Assembly (NCBI RefSeq): GCF_009905375.1
Contig: NC_133647.1
Location: 44,677,794 to 44,741,793, forward strand
Direction: 5' to 3'
DNA: 64,000 bases
Source of the DNA: Apium graveolens
Lineage: Eukaryota; Streptophyta; Magnoliopsida; Apiales; Apiaceae
The position numbers and the translations under genes were made by a program. Below the pieces are notes generated by a model. The model saw nothing but the letters and a program-made list of their open reading frames with translations, was not told the DNA's origin and did not search any database. This document shows, one piece after another, positions 1 to 10,644 of this stretch (position 1 is the first letter of the stretch; each line of letters begins with the position of its first letter).

Positions 1-2
1 GA

Positions 3-1400
3 AAGAATGATGGTAATGACCCGGGAAACTCTGGAATGGGTGGAGGTCATGGTCAAGGTAAAGATCATTCATCAAGTAAAGCTGGAACTACAAGTCATAG
101 AACAAGTTCTGATACTGGGAGAAGAATAACTTCTGATACTGGTAAAAGGATAAGTTCTAATGAACTTTTGGAACTTGATGAAGAAATTTCAAGACAGTTA
201 TTTCTGAAAGAAAATCCAGGAATGGACTTTGAGAGTCTAAAGGAAGAAGAAGCTAGACTCGAGTTAGAAAAAGTTATCTCCAAATCTAAAGCTTCTGTTG
301 TTGAAAAGAAACTTCCTACGGCTAAAGGCATTGTGATAAAAGAAAGGACAAATCCTGTGGCAACCAAGGCCAAATCATAATTGTAGATAGATCCAAGGTC
401 CAAGGGCAAAGAAAAAGTTGGTGAACCTGTAAAGGTTTATGTGCCTCCTATGGATGAAGAAATATCTGATGAAGATGCTAATCTTACCCTGACTTCAAGG
501 AAGATTTCTAAGACAACCTCTGACATGGCACAAGTTGTTCAGAGTCAAGATATAGTTAGTTCTGATATAATTATGAAGCAAGCAACCTCTGACATAGCTC
601 AAGTTGGCTTGATATCAGAAGAAAAGTTAAAGGAAACCTCTGACATTGCTCATGTTAAATCCTCAAAGTTACTCCTACCAGGATTCACTAAAGCCAAACA
701 GACTCAATCTTTGAAGACTACAGCAAGTGGTTTTGAAGCAAGAGTGGTTACTGGAAAGGAAGCAAGAGATAAATCTGGATTGGGTAGTGATGATGAAAGA
801 AGAGTGCAGAACACAACCAATGATCAAACTTCCTTAAGTGAACTAGGTGTTGGAGCAACTCCTGAAAGATTGAATCAGCTTGAATCTGTACAGATGGTTT
901 ACCATACCTTCTTGAAAGAACACATCTTGTTATATTTCATGACAGATGGAAGGGTTTACCATATAAGGGAAAATGCTATACCACTGAAGTATTTTGAGGA
1001 ACTAGAACATGTTTTATTCTTACTTCAAGTGAAGGACAGATTAACAGAAAGTGCTGCAAATTATTTGAAGACTCAAATTCAGAGACAGGAGAAGCTTTAT
1101 TCTGTGAAGTTTGACAGCACATACTGTACTAAGTACAGAGATCACAAGGGTGATATTGTTGATATGAAGGGACTTGAATTCAATCTAGAGTCTGACAAAG
1201 CCTATGTCATCAGACTAGATCAGGAGTTGAGAAAAGGAAAAATTAATGATCTCAGATATGTTATCTTCCAAACTAGTGAAGATACTGCAGAGCTTAAAGA
1301 TGCTAAAAGGAGGAGGATTGATGAACTCAGATATGCTGAGAGATTTTTGTTAAAGAACTATCTCAGAATAACTCTTGATATTGAAGAGATCAGAAAGTGA
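3..1400 (+). pseudogene. Post-pol ORF of element C, C-terminal part (two stops)
   Basis: One reading frame runs from the window edge to the stop at 1398-1400, broken only by TAA and TAG stops around 378-387. The N-terminal visible part is rich in Ser, Lys and Glu and has short repeats (SSDTGRR, TSDTGKR). At 515-655 three copies of a TSDIAQV-type heptapeptide repeat follow. The last 170 residues look globular, with a YHTFLKEHILLYFM segment, and end in a basic helix-rich tail. No reverse transcriptase, integrase or zinc knuckle is present. Position just before the PPT and LTR fits the Sirevirus env-like/additional ORF. I see no membrane span or signal peptide, so an envelope role is not supported here. 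Function unknown. Confidence 0.65.
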
Positions 1401-1592
1401 AGCCAAGTTAAGATCTACAACTGTTCAAATTTGGATGTGTATACAGACTGAAGTTGTTATCAGAAGTTAAAGTTGGTAAAGCTTTAAGGACTGTAAGTTG
1501 TAGTTATCTAGTCAAATTCTCATGCATTTGTACTTAATGTTTTTGACATCATCAAATATCTGTTAAACTTGTATATTATGCTAATTTACAAG

Positions 1593-1603
1593 TTGGGGGA
1601 GAT
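1593..1603 (+). promoter_or_regulatory. Polypurine tract of element C
   Basis: The run GTTGGGGGAGA directly precedes the LTR's TGTTAG. A purine run at this position primes plus-strand DNA synthesis in LTR retrotransposons. The same GGGGGAGA core precedes the 3' LTRs of E, A and B. Confidence 0.8.
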
Positions 1604-2185
1604 TGTTAGATATATTTGATAATGTCATGTCTAATATGATTTGTGTTTAGTTTTCAGATCTTACTTAAACAGGACAAATCAGTACTTAACTGGAAATCAG
1701 CACTTATACTGAAGACAGAACTTAAGTTATCAATACTTAAGGTTCAGGAGATATTTATCAGGAGATAATATCATGACTTAAGGAGACTTTCAGATAAGGA
1801 AGGCGGCTGATTGAAAGGAAAGAAGATCAAGATAAACGCAAGAAGAGATATGCATGAAGAAGGAATTCTATGAAGAATAGAATACTTGGAAGAAAAGATA
1901 ACTGATTGATATATTTTAGGAAGCAGAATTATATTCCATGTCAATTAGTGATTATCGTGTAACTGTGTAGTATATAAACACTAAAAGTGTTATCATTATC
2001 GAGAATAATATTCATTGTAACCCTAGCAGCTCTCGTGATATTTTGTTCATCCCTGAGAGAGGACAGTTCCACATTGTAACAGAGTTTAATAAAGTTTGTT
2101 TTCTGTTACTTGTGTTCTTTGAATTCGATTTGATTGTGCTATACACTGTATTCAACCCCCCTTCTACAGTGTGTGTGACCTAACA
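1604..2185 (+). repeat. 3' LTR of element C (582 bp)
   Basis: Begins TGTTAGATAT and ends GACCTAACA, giving the 5'-TG...CA-3' termini and short inverted ends typical of copia LTRs. It lies immediately downstream of a polypurine tract. It contains a TATA-like TATATAAACA near 1971, a polyadenylation-like AATAAAG near 2089, and the near-terminal motif ATTCAACCCCCCTTCTA at 2150-2166. The 5' partner is outside the window, so the start is placed by the PPT and TG alone. Confidence 0.75.
1663..1782 (+). repeat. ACTTAA motif cluster in LTR C
   Basis: ACTTAA occurs at 1663, 1684, 1720, 1735 and 1776, with a near copy (ACTTAT) at 1702. Several sit in the context CAGTACTTAA or ACTTAAG, a partial palindrome around CTTAAG. 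Intervals run from 15 to 41 bp. This is a short-motif array in the U3-like half of the LTR, comparable in layout to the different arrays in LTRs E, G, A and B. Confidence 0.6.
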
Positions 2186-2470
2186 CTTCTTTAGTAAAGG
2201 AATATTGCAAAAGGTTCTAAAATCCTCCTTAAAGTAGTATAAATAGAGGAGGTCCCCTCATTTGAAGGATCATCCAATAAGTTGTAAAAGCTCACTTGTA
2301 AACACTAGCGCTCTTCGTAATAAAAGTTCCACTCTTTTTTATGTGTTCTAGTATGGGTTCACTTAACTGGCTAGAAAGGCTTATTTAGTAGTTCTCAAGG
2401 GAAGATAAGAGTTAAGTCTGGAGCGGTTGAACTAAAAGAGTTCTAAGTCCGTGACAGGTAGCCCCTGGTC
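2186..2470 (+). other. Possible LTR or promoter fragment, unassigned
   Basis: After LTR C the sequence has a TATA-box-like TATAAATAGAGG (about 2240), a short transcribed-looking stretch, and AATAAAAG (about 2320). This spacing resembles the promoter-to-polyadenylation part of a retrotransposon LTR. No TG/CA termini, PBS, PPT or partner LTR were found, so it may be a truncated LTR or chance. Confidence 0.3.
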
Positions 2471-3698
2471 ATTATGTACATTATAATGATTCATACTCCT
2501 TAGATGAAGCACATGAATAAACTGTCCATGCATCTTGTTGATTACAGGATTTCGTTAGCTGCCTTCTCTGCAGCTTACTCAATAATGCATGTTCTTGGAG
2601 ACTTCGGCCTCATTGGATAAGTGTCCCCCTTTATGTAACTCAGGCTTAGCTATAACCATCTCTTTCATCACATACTGAGTTCCAGTTATTAATATATTCA
2701 ACTTCTAAAATCAATATCTACCACAATATACACTACAAATATACAAGTACATGAGGTTCATGAATTGCAATTATAAAAAATGCAATATAAATACCGATTG
2801 TCATTTATAATTTTAACTGTTATATTGCCTGTGAAAGCTATCAATATATTAGATAAACTTCAACACAAATTGTTATCATCCCCATTCTAATCAGCCCTAG
2901 TACTAGTTTTTGTGCCTTTTCCTTTGTCGTTAACGTTGAATTTCGCATTTGATCTGTGTCTTGTACCTTTCCTTGACTGCCTACATTTATTTTAACTTTC
3001 CGAATAAGTTCAATTACACAATAGTTAAAAAATGGCTGTTATACGAATATTCAAAAAAATCGCATACAACAATAATATTAAAATGAGTAAGGAATTTTTT
3101 TAATTTCAACCAATGAGAATGTGAAATCTAACAAATTTGTATTAAATTTTTATTCACAATCCCGTTAATTGGGTTGAAAACTCAAGATTCAAGCTGCCCC
3201 TAATTATTATCGATAAAAGGTGGTCCAAAGTAATGATTTTAATTCGGTTGAAAAGGACATGTCTGCACTGTAATTGAAGCAAATATAGGGGTTTTGAACT
3301 TAATTTTAAAATAATATATTTTATTGGATTAACTTCTAGTTTTAATTGTTTCAAAAAAAAAGGAAAAAAGAACTTGTAGTTTAAACTTTTTATCCGCTAA
3401 CAAAAAATAGCAGTTGACGTGGTTGTGAAATTAAAAAGTAAGGCTCGCATCATATGTGGTTTTATTTCTGTTTTATTTCCCCGCCCTATTGTCTCCCGTG
3501 AACAAATAAAACCTCGAGAAATGCACCTAATTACTGTTGTCTTCTGTGTACACCACACACACCAGTGAAGTGATGACCAATAGAACAAATCACGAGCACA
3601 CAGTTAAAGAAGACTATGCCAAAATGATTGTACTGTCAGCAATATATTCATTTATTTCACCATACAGCTCCAAATCATTTCTAATCTTATTATTAGAT
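2471..3698. other. Intergenic, nothing recognised
   Basis: AT-rich DNA with short open frames only. I see no conserved protein motif, RNA gene or repeat structure. It ends at the target site of element D. Confidence 0.6.
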
Positions 3699-3703
3699 TA
3701 ATG

Positions 3704-4363
3704 TGTGAATACAATCTGCGATTAATATATATAAATCAAATAAGTGTGTGCGTGAGTAAACGAAATCAAACAGAGAAAGGAAGAATATAACCAAATGGAA
3801 ATCCTCGAGTCCAGTTGAAACTGTCTCCTTAAAGTTATTTCGCCTCTCACCGTAGGTGTGAATCGATAGCCTCCCAGGATAAAACGAGATACCAGTATAA
3901 TCGATAGATCGAATATACTCTCAGCGAACTTGAACTAAGCCCGAGAACTATCACCGGAGTATTGGAAAATTTAAGACTAAAGAGACCGAGAATGAAAGAG
4001 AGGACTCTTATTCCCTTGACTTAATAAAACTGATGCCCTAAGACTCTATTTATAAAGAGAGGCTTGAAAGGACTTGTTTTTCTTTTCGATGTGGTACATG
4101 GTATTTATAAGAAAAATTAAGGAATAGGTTTGTGCTACTCTCGATGTGGTACAAAACCACTTTTCATATTAAAAGGTAAAACTTTGGAACATCAGTTCTC
4201 ATTCACCTTTTACTCATTTTGAGCCTGTAAATATGCGTTGGAATCCCCTTGAAGAGGAGAATACGTTCCAATAAATACACACCACTAACACATAATGTGT
4301 CTCACTCATATAGAGTCTCAAAATGATTCACAACTTAGTCTAAAATACTAAGTTTGTCCAACA
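3704..4363 (-). repeat. 3' LTR of element D
   Basis: Starts TGTGAATACA and ends GTCCAACA on the plus strand. It is about 98% identical to 9308-9967 and flanked outside by TAATG. Being next to the polypurine tract at 4364-4373, it is the 3' LTR of this minus-strand element. Contains a TATTTATAAAGAG stretch as a promoter candidate. Confidence 0.93.
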
Positions 4364-4373
4364 ATCCCCCACA
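4364..4373 (-). promoter_or_regulatory. Polypurine tract of element D
   Basis: Plus strand ATCCCCCACA reads TGTGGGGGAT on the element's coding strand, directly adjoining the LTR end. This is the expected position and composition of the plus-strand primer. Confidence 0.8.
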
Positions 4374-4984
4374 AATGAGATTGATGGTCCAGTAGCACGC
4401 ACCACATAGACAGACAGACGCGGAGCTTGACTTGGTGATAGTTCCGGCGGTCAGATATAGCATACGATAGGTAGAGAATGCTCCTTGAACCTTCGCTCGA
4501 ATAAGTATATTGACTTTACTGGTAGACAGTATGACGCGATGTCCTTGAACTGTTCGACCGTTTGTGTAAACGATGACATACTCATCACTATATCTTTCCT
4601 GACTCATTCAGTTCTCATGATTATGTCCATTTTGGCCATGGAACATCGTCCTGGTTCTGCAGGAGTTTTTAAAGAAATGTGCCTCGCAATTCTCCTTTGA
4701 AGCGGCCCCACTTCTCTCCCACATAGGTGATCTTTATCTTATAGAGTAACCCGCGTTTACTCAACTGAATTCCATGCGTTCACTCCTGAACTCCATGTAT
4801 TCATCAAAGATCATTAAAAGCTCAAAGCTTAACCTCGTACCTTACGGGTCTCACTGTTTCCTCATCATAGGAACAGGCCAGGGGTTACCCCCACAGTGAT
4901 TTGGTCATCATGATTTAGTTGTCCCATTGAACCAAGTTCTTGGGATCTCCAGTCAGCAATGGTTGGGTGTCCACCATGATGCCG

Positions 4985-6043
4985 TTAAGCAATAGGCTTA
5001 AGGCCCATCCCTCTCGATGATTTCTCAACCACTTCTTTTGATAACCCTTTGGTTAGTGGATCCGCGATATTTTCTTTTGACGGTATATAGTCAATAGTGA
5101 TAATTCCAGTTGAGATCAATTGTCTAATGGAATTGTGTCGTCGTCGTATATGATGAGACTTTCCATTATACATCGTGCTCTGCGCTCTGCCAATAGCGGA
5201 TTGATTATCACAATGAATCCCTATTGCAGTTACAGGCTTTGGCCATCTTGGAATATCCTCCAGAAACTGACATAGATATTCAGCCTCTTCGGCGCATTTA
5301 TCTAGTGCCACAAACTCAGCTTCCATCGTGGAATGAGTTATCACCGTTTGTTTTGAGGATTTCCATGATATTGTCGCTCCAGCTAATGTAAACACATAGC
5401 CGCTCGTAGACTTAAATGCTTTCTTGCTAGATATCCAATTTGCGTCAGTATATCCTTCTAATACTGCTGGGTATCTGCCATAGTGAAGTCCATAGTCTCG
5501 AGTTCCCCTCAAGTACCTTAGTACCCTTATGATCGCTTTCCAGTGATCAGCTCCCGGATTACTTATAAACCTACTCAACTTGCTAATTGAGTATGCAATG
5601 TCTGGTCTTGTACAGCTCATGAGGTACATCAGACTACCAATTATCCTCGAGTATTCCAATTGGGAAACAGCTACACCTTTGTTCTTGGATATGTGCAAAG
5701 TCATATCCACAGGTGTCCTAGCTTTCTCAAAGTCATCCTTAAGAAACTTCTCAAGGATCTTGTCAATATAATGTGGTTGACTTAATGCGAGACCCTCTGA
5801 TGTTCTAGAAATTTGAATTCCCAGAATTACATTTGCTAGTCCCATGTCTTTCATGTCGAATCTTGATTTCAACATGTCCTTGGTAGATTTGATCACTTTA
5901 TCATTGCTTCCGGCAATAAGTAGATCATCTACATATAGCGTCATCATGACATAGCCACTCTCGTTATCCTTGTAATAGGCACAACTATCACATTCATTGA
6001 TTTTGAAGCCATTAGCCAGCACGACCTTGTCAAATTTTTTCAT
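4985..6043 (-). pseudogene. Element D pol: C-terminal RT and RNase H
   Basis: An open frame of about 350 codons holds the second half of the copia reverse transcriptase and the RNase H. The catalytic YVDD box lies near residue 38, followed by the conserved stretch around [20 protein letters not shown]. The RNase H part contains the YTDANW and TMEAEFVAL motifs and the CDNQSAI segment, and ends at [11 protein letters not shown]. Its frame differs from that of the upstream RT piece, so a frameshift lies near 6050-6105. The first Met is not a real start; the product would be part of the polyprotein. Confidence 0.88.
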
Positions 6044-6107
6044 GCCATTTCATAGGCGCTTGCTTCAAACCATACAATAATTTCACCAATCTACAAACTT
6101 TCCTTTC

Positions 6108-6443
6108 TTATCCTGGGACAACAAACCCTTCGGGTTGTTCCATATAGATTTCCTCATCTATGTCCCCATTTAGGAAGGCTGTTTTCACATCCATTTGATG
6201 TACAGTTAGATTACGCATTGCAGCAATAGCAAACATCATCCTTATGGACGTTATTCTCGTTACAGGAGAATATGTATCAGAATAATCAAGGCCTTTTTGT
6301 TGCTTGTCTCCTTTAATCACAAGTCTGGCCTTATACTTATCAATAGTGCCATCAGTTTTCAACTTCTTCTTGAAAACCCACTTGCTACCTAATGGTTTGC
6401 AACCAGTTGGCAAGTCCACTAGTTCCCAAGTATGTTTCTGCAT
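6108..6443 (-). pseudogene. Element D pol: N-terminal RT
   Basis: Contains the start of the copia RT domain: a WELVDLP segment, KWVFKKK, KARLVIKG, the conserved SPVTRITSIR stretch and QMDVKTAFLNGDIDEEIYM, which carries the first catalytic Asp. It stops at 6108-6110 just before the region that should continue into the YVDD half. Upstream, between 6444 and 6684, the linker is Asp/Glu/Ser-rich and crossed by stops. Confidence 0.88.
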
Positions 6444-6683
6444 AATTGAATCAACTTCATTCTTGATGGCCTCTTTTCACATAGGTCCATCAGGTGAGGT
6501 AACCGCCTCCTTATAGGTTTTTGGGTCACCTTCTTCGAGCAAATAGGTCATAAAATCAGACCCATAGGATTTCTCCGTTCGTTGTCTTTTGCTCCTTCTC
6601 ACTACCCCCACATTTTCGTCTTCACTTTCGTCACTCTCATTATCGTCATCTACAGACTCATGAGATCGTTTAGACGTCGTAGG

Positions 6684-7479
6684 TTATTGGTTTCCTGGAT
6701 TACAGGGAAACATCATCTCAAAGAATGAGGCATTCCTTGATTCCATAATGGTATTCTTTTGAATATCAGGAATCTTGGATTCATGAACAAGAAACCGATA
6801 TGCAGTACTATGTGGAGGATATCCGATGAAAATACAATCCACAGTATTAGGACCTATCTTCACCTTCTTCGGTGTAGGGATCAGTACCTTTGTAAGGCAC
6901 CCCCACACTTTCAGGTGTTGGTAACTTGGTTTCTTTTCTCTTCCACATTTCATAAGGACTTACATCCTTATTCTTGCACATCGTAATATTTAAAATATTA
7001 TTTGCGCTTAAGATGGCTTCTCCCCACATCGATTGTGGAATCCCAGAGCTTAACAACATCGCATTCATCATTTCTTTCAGAGTGCGATTCTTCCTTTCAG
7101 CCACACCATTTGACTGAGGGGAGTATGGTGCAGTGACCTCATGGATTATACCATGTTGTGAACAAAATTCTCCAAATGGTTCAACATATTCACCTCCACG
7201 ATCACTTCGTATCGTTTTGATTTTCTCAGTCTGTTGTGTCTCAACTTCTTCCTTATAGATTTTAAATTTATCTATAGCTTCGTCTTTGCTTTTCAACAAA
7301 TATACATAGCAGTATTTTGTACAATCATCAATGAATGTAATAAAATAATTGTTTCCTCCTCTTGTTGGAGCGAATTTTAAATCACATATGTCGCTATGTA
7401 TTAGGTCTAGCACTTTGGTGTTCCTCTCCACACATTTAAATGATGATCTCGTTAATTTTGCCTCAACACAAGTCTCACA
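6684..7479 (-). pseudogene. Element D pol: integrase (frameshifted)
   Basis: The integrase core reads from 7431 downward. The DDE residues are visible in [17 protein letters not shown] and [10 protein letters not shown]. The frame changes near 6900-6950; the C-terminal integrase part ([10 protein letters not shown], then DCIFIGYPP) is in another frame and stops at 6684. Upstream it is joined in frame to the gag-protease ORF except for one TAG near 7480. An H-C zinc-binding remnant (CETCVEAK) sits right after that stop. Role would be insertion of the element's cDNA into host DNA. Confidence 0.85.
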
Positions 7480-9234
7480 CTAATATTTTGAATCGATAGT
7501 AAGTTTAGGTATGTATTCTTTTGCACTTAAACGTCGTAAAGTATCATAATTTACATGTCCTAATCTAGCATGCCATAAATTAGGAGACTCAAGCAAGTAA
7601 GCAGAAGAATACTTCATTTCATTATCGTCCTTAACGAACATTACATTGAGCTTAAAAAGCCCATCGGTTAAATAACCCTTGCCTACAAACATACCACTCT
7701 TAGACAAAATTACTTTATCTGACTCTATTACAATGCGAAAGCCATGCTTACTCAACAGAGAACCAGACACAAGGTTCTTGCGAATATCAGGCACATAAAG
7801 TACATTCTTCAAAGTCAGATTCTTCCCAGAGGTCATCTTCAGGATCACCGTGCCTTCACCCTCAATGGTAGAAGTTGTCGAATTCCCCATGTAGAGCTTC
7901 TCACCAACATCAGAAGCTTTGAGGCTAGAGAAAATCGCCTTGTCTGAGCAAACATGCCTAGTAGCACCAGTATCAATCCACCATTCACGTGGATTAGAAC
8001 CGACCAGGTTCACTTCAGAGACCGTAGCACAGAGGTCTATATCACCCATATCCTTGGAGATATTCTCTACCATGTTTGCTTCTTTCTTCTTGTTGGGCTT
8101 CTTGGGCTTCTTGCAGTCAGAAGACCTATGACCAACTTTATCATAGTTGTAGCACTTCCCCTGAAATTTCGACTTCGAAATCCCTCCTTTGGGTGCCAGC
8201 TTTGCCCCTTTACTAGAATTAGTCTTCTTGGGCTTGGAGCTTTGAGCGTGCTCCACCATGTTTGCCTTCTCAGTGGCAACATTAACTTTCTTCTCGGACC
8301 CTCTGTTGTCTTCTTCAATACGAAGTCTAACAATAAGATCCTCCATAGACATCTCCTTTCGCTTGTGCTTAAGGTAGTTCTTAAAATCTTTCCATCCAGG
8401 TGGAAGCTTTTCAATAACAGCAGCAACTTGGAAAGACTCACTTATGACCATTTCCTCAGCATGAATGTCATGAATGATCACCTGCAGTTCCTGCACCTGA
8501 CTGACCACAGTCTTAGAGTCCGCCATCTTATAATCAAGAAAGCGGCCAACAATCCACTTCTTTTCCCCAGCGTCCTCGGTTTTATACTTATGGTCAAGTG
8601 AATCCCATAAGACCTTAGCTGTTGGCTTCGCGCTGTATAAGTTATACAACGAGTCAGACAAACAATTTAACACATAGTTCCGACAGATGTAGTCGGAGTG
8701 CTTCCAAGCATCAGCAGCATACACAGTCTGCATGTTACTCTCAGCAGTGAGCAACGGTGGTTCTTCCTTAAGGAAGCGATCCATATGCAACGTGGTCAGA
8801 TAAAAGTGCATCCTTTGTTGCCAACGTTTGAAGTTCGTTCCGTTGAACTTCTCAGGTTTTTCAGCATGTGCAGCAGGCACAGTTGGCATAACAGGTGCAG
8901 AAGGAACCACAGGTGGAACAGATGGTACGTGCGTCTGTACTACAAGTGTATGCACACCAGTAGGCACCGCAGGTATGATCGCAGGAGTGAATCCTGCCGA
9001 TATCTGTCCAAGAGGAACACTAAATTGTCCAATGACAATGTGTCCCACAGGCATATGTCCCGAAGGCACATGTCCAACAGGCGTTTGACCCCCATCAGAT
9101 CGTACGATTCGTGCGTTAGGGTTAATCGGCTGCTGGTGAACCCCATCAGATCCAGTGATCTGTGCGTTGGGATCAGCCGTCATGTTCATCGAATCGTTCA
9201 CAGTTTGGTTCTCCATCGATCTGTTACTCAACAA
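7480..9234 (-). pseudogene. Element D gag-protease ORF, ended by a premature TAG
   Basis: About 584 codons. The likely start is the second Met (MENQTV, about 9216). Residues 20-140 form a low-complexity region rich in Pro, Val and Gly with VGH/SGH repeats. The copia gag domain then follows (FNGTNFKRWQQRM, about 131-143, and the LWDSLDHKY region). A zinc knuckle is at about 364-377, but its second Cys is Tyr (CYNYDKVGHRSSDC). The aspartic protease active site is WIDTGATRH, followed by the GAG-pre-integrase segment LWHARLGHVN. The frame ends at a TAG, beyond which the same frame continues into integrase. The knuckle change and the stop suggest a defective copy. Confidence 0.88.
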
Positions 9235-9245
9235 AACAAGCAGAT

Positions 9246-9285
9246 ACAGATGTATCAGTCACAGATGTATCAGTCACAGATGTAT
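9246..9285 (-). repeat. 15-bp tandem repeat in the leader of element D
   Basis: CACAGATGTATCAGT-like units repeat about two and a half times between the 5' LTR and gag. The role is unknown; it may be slippage in the untranslated leader. Confidence 0.7.
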
Positions 9286-9307
9286 ATAAAATAGATAGCT
9301 TTAAGAT

Positions 9308-9967
9308 TGTGAATACAATCTGCGATTAATACATATAAATCAAATAAGTGTGTGTGTGAGTAAACGAAATCAAACAGAGAAAGGAAGAATATAACCAAAT
9401 GGAAATCCTCGAGTCCAGTTGAAACTGTCTCCTTAAAGCTATTTCGCCTCTCACCGTATGTGCGAGTCGATAGCCTCCCAGGATAAAACGAGATACCAGT
9501 ATAATCGATAGATCGAATATACTCTCAGCGAACTTGAACTAAACCCGAGAACTATCACCGGAGTATTGAAAAATTTAAGACTAAAGAGACCGAGAATGAA
9601 AGAGAGGATTCTTATTCCCTTGACTTAATAAAACTGATGCCCTAAGACTCTATTTATAAAGAGAGGCTTAAAAGGACTTGTTTTTCTTTTCAATGTGGTA
9701 CATGGTATTTATAAGAAAAACTAAGGAATAGGTTTGTGCTACTCTCGATGTGGTACAAAACCACTTTTCATATTAAAAGGTAAAACTTTGGAACATCAGT
9801 TCTCATTCACCTTTTACTCATTTTGAGCGTGTAAATATGCGTTGGAATCCCCTTGAAGAGGAGAATACGTTCCAATAAATATACACCACTAACACATAAT
9901 GTGTCTCACTCATATAGAGTCTCAAAATGATTCACAACTTAGTCTAAAATACTAAGTTTGTCCAACA
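9308..9967 (-). repeat. 5' LTR of element D
   Basis: 660-bp partner of 3704-4363 with the same TG...CA ends, followed outside by TAATG. It is the 5' LTR because gag begins just inside it on the minus strand. I could not match the adjoining leader to the usual initiator-Met tRNA primer site. Confidence 0.93.
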
Positions 9968-10644
9968 TAATGTAGTGGATGAGACATTACATTTGTTTCA
10001 TCGATGGAGCATCAACTGATTCTTCTTACCTAATATTTCCGCCACAAGTTCATCGGGTTTTCATTTATCTTCGAGTATGTTTACATTTTCTTTCCTTTAT
10101 GTTTACAAATTTATACAAATAATTTCTTATTTTTAATAATTCCGGAATAAGTGGGAACTGAATCGAATAAGAAAGATGGTTGTATAAGGTAATTAAATAA
10201 CGATTTGTCTAGTGTGTTCATAGGAACATGTTAAGAAAGTGCGATTGATGAATTGTAAAAAAAATATTGATGGAAAATTTTGTGCATGCAAGGATCCATC
10301 ATTATTAATGAGTTATCCACCGATATTTTGTGTACACCTAATCTAGTACTAATTTTTAGTATGTGCCCATGAACACATTAGAAAAATCCATTAAATAATT
10401 CTTTGGTGGAGCTTAACAAATGACACGTAAGAATAATGGTAGTTACGCCAACAAAATATTGGTGCGGTTATTGAACTTTTGTACCTTTTATAAGAATTGA
10501 TTGAATTTTTGTATCTTTTCTAAGATATTAAGAGTTCAATCTTTGATGTGTAATAATATTTCTTGCTTATGTAAACATTTCTCTTTTTCTTCTGCTAAAA
10601 CATACGTGTAAAATTATCTTAAACTGACTAATTGAGCTCTGAAC

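Larger units (their letters stand above)
1..2185 (+). mobile_element. Element C: 3' end of a Sirevirus-like Ty1/copia retrotransposon
   Basis: The window opens inside a plus-strand LTR retrotransposon. Visible in order: the end of a long ORF of the kind that follows pol in Sireviruses, a short untranslated stretch, a polypurine tract, and a 3' LTR starting TGTTAG and ending CTAACA. Gag, pol and the 5' LTR lie outside the window. Assignment rests on the ORF's position next to the PPT/LTR, on the LTR termini, and on the near-terminal AACCCCCCTTCT motif that this LTR shares with elements E, G, A and B. The target duplication cannot be checked because the 5' flank is not visible. Confidence 0.8.
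3704..9967 (-). mobile_element. Element D: complete Ty1/copia retrotransposon with TAATG target duplication
   Basis: Two 660-bp LTRs (3704-4363 and 9308-9967) flank a minus-strand gag-protease-integrase-RT-RNase H order, which is the copia order. The pair TAATG at 3699-3703 and TAATG at 9968-9972 is a perfect 5-bp target-site duplication. A hand comparison of the LTRs gives about 14 differences in 660 bp (about 2%). At an assumed 1.3e-8 substitutions per site per year that suggests somewhat under one million years. Despite this moderate age, the coding region has at least four in-frame stops and two frame changes, so this copy cannot make a full polyprotein. It has no LTR motif array like those of the Sirevirus-like elements. 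Lineage within copia not assigned. Confidence 0.93.

Noticed and set aside
7954..8601. 215-codon plus-strand frame inside element D
   Set aside because: Lies antisense to the gag-protease frame, which has clear domain motifs; no independent protein features.
8698..9294. 198-codon plus-strand frame with His/Arg-rich sequence
   Set aside because: Antisense of the VGH/SGH repeat region of gag; its composition is explained by that repeat.
9290..9307. Initiator-Met primer site for element D
   Set aside because: The leader next to the 5' LTR does not read TGGTATCAGAG or a close variant; another primer may be used.
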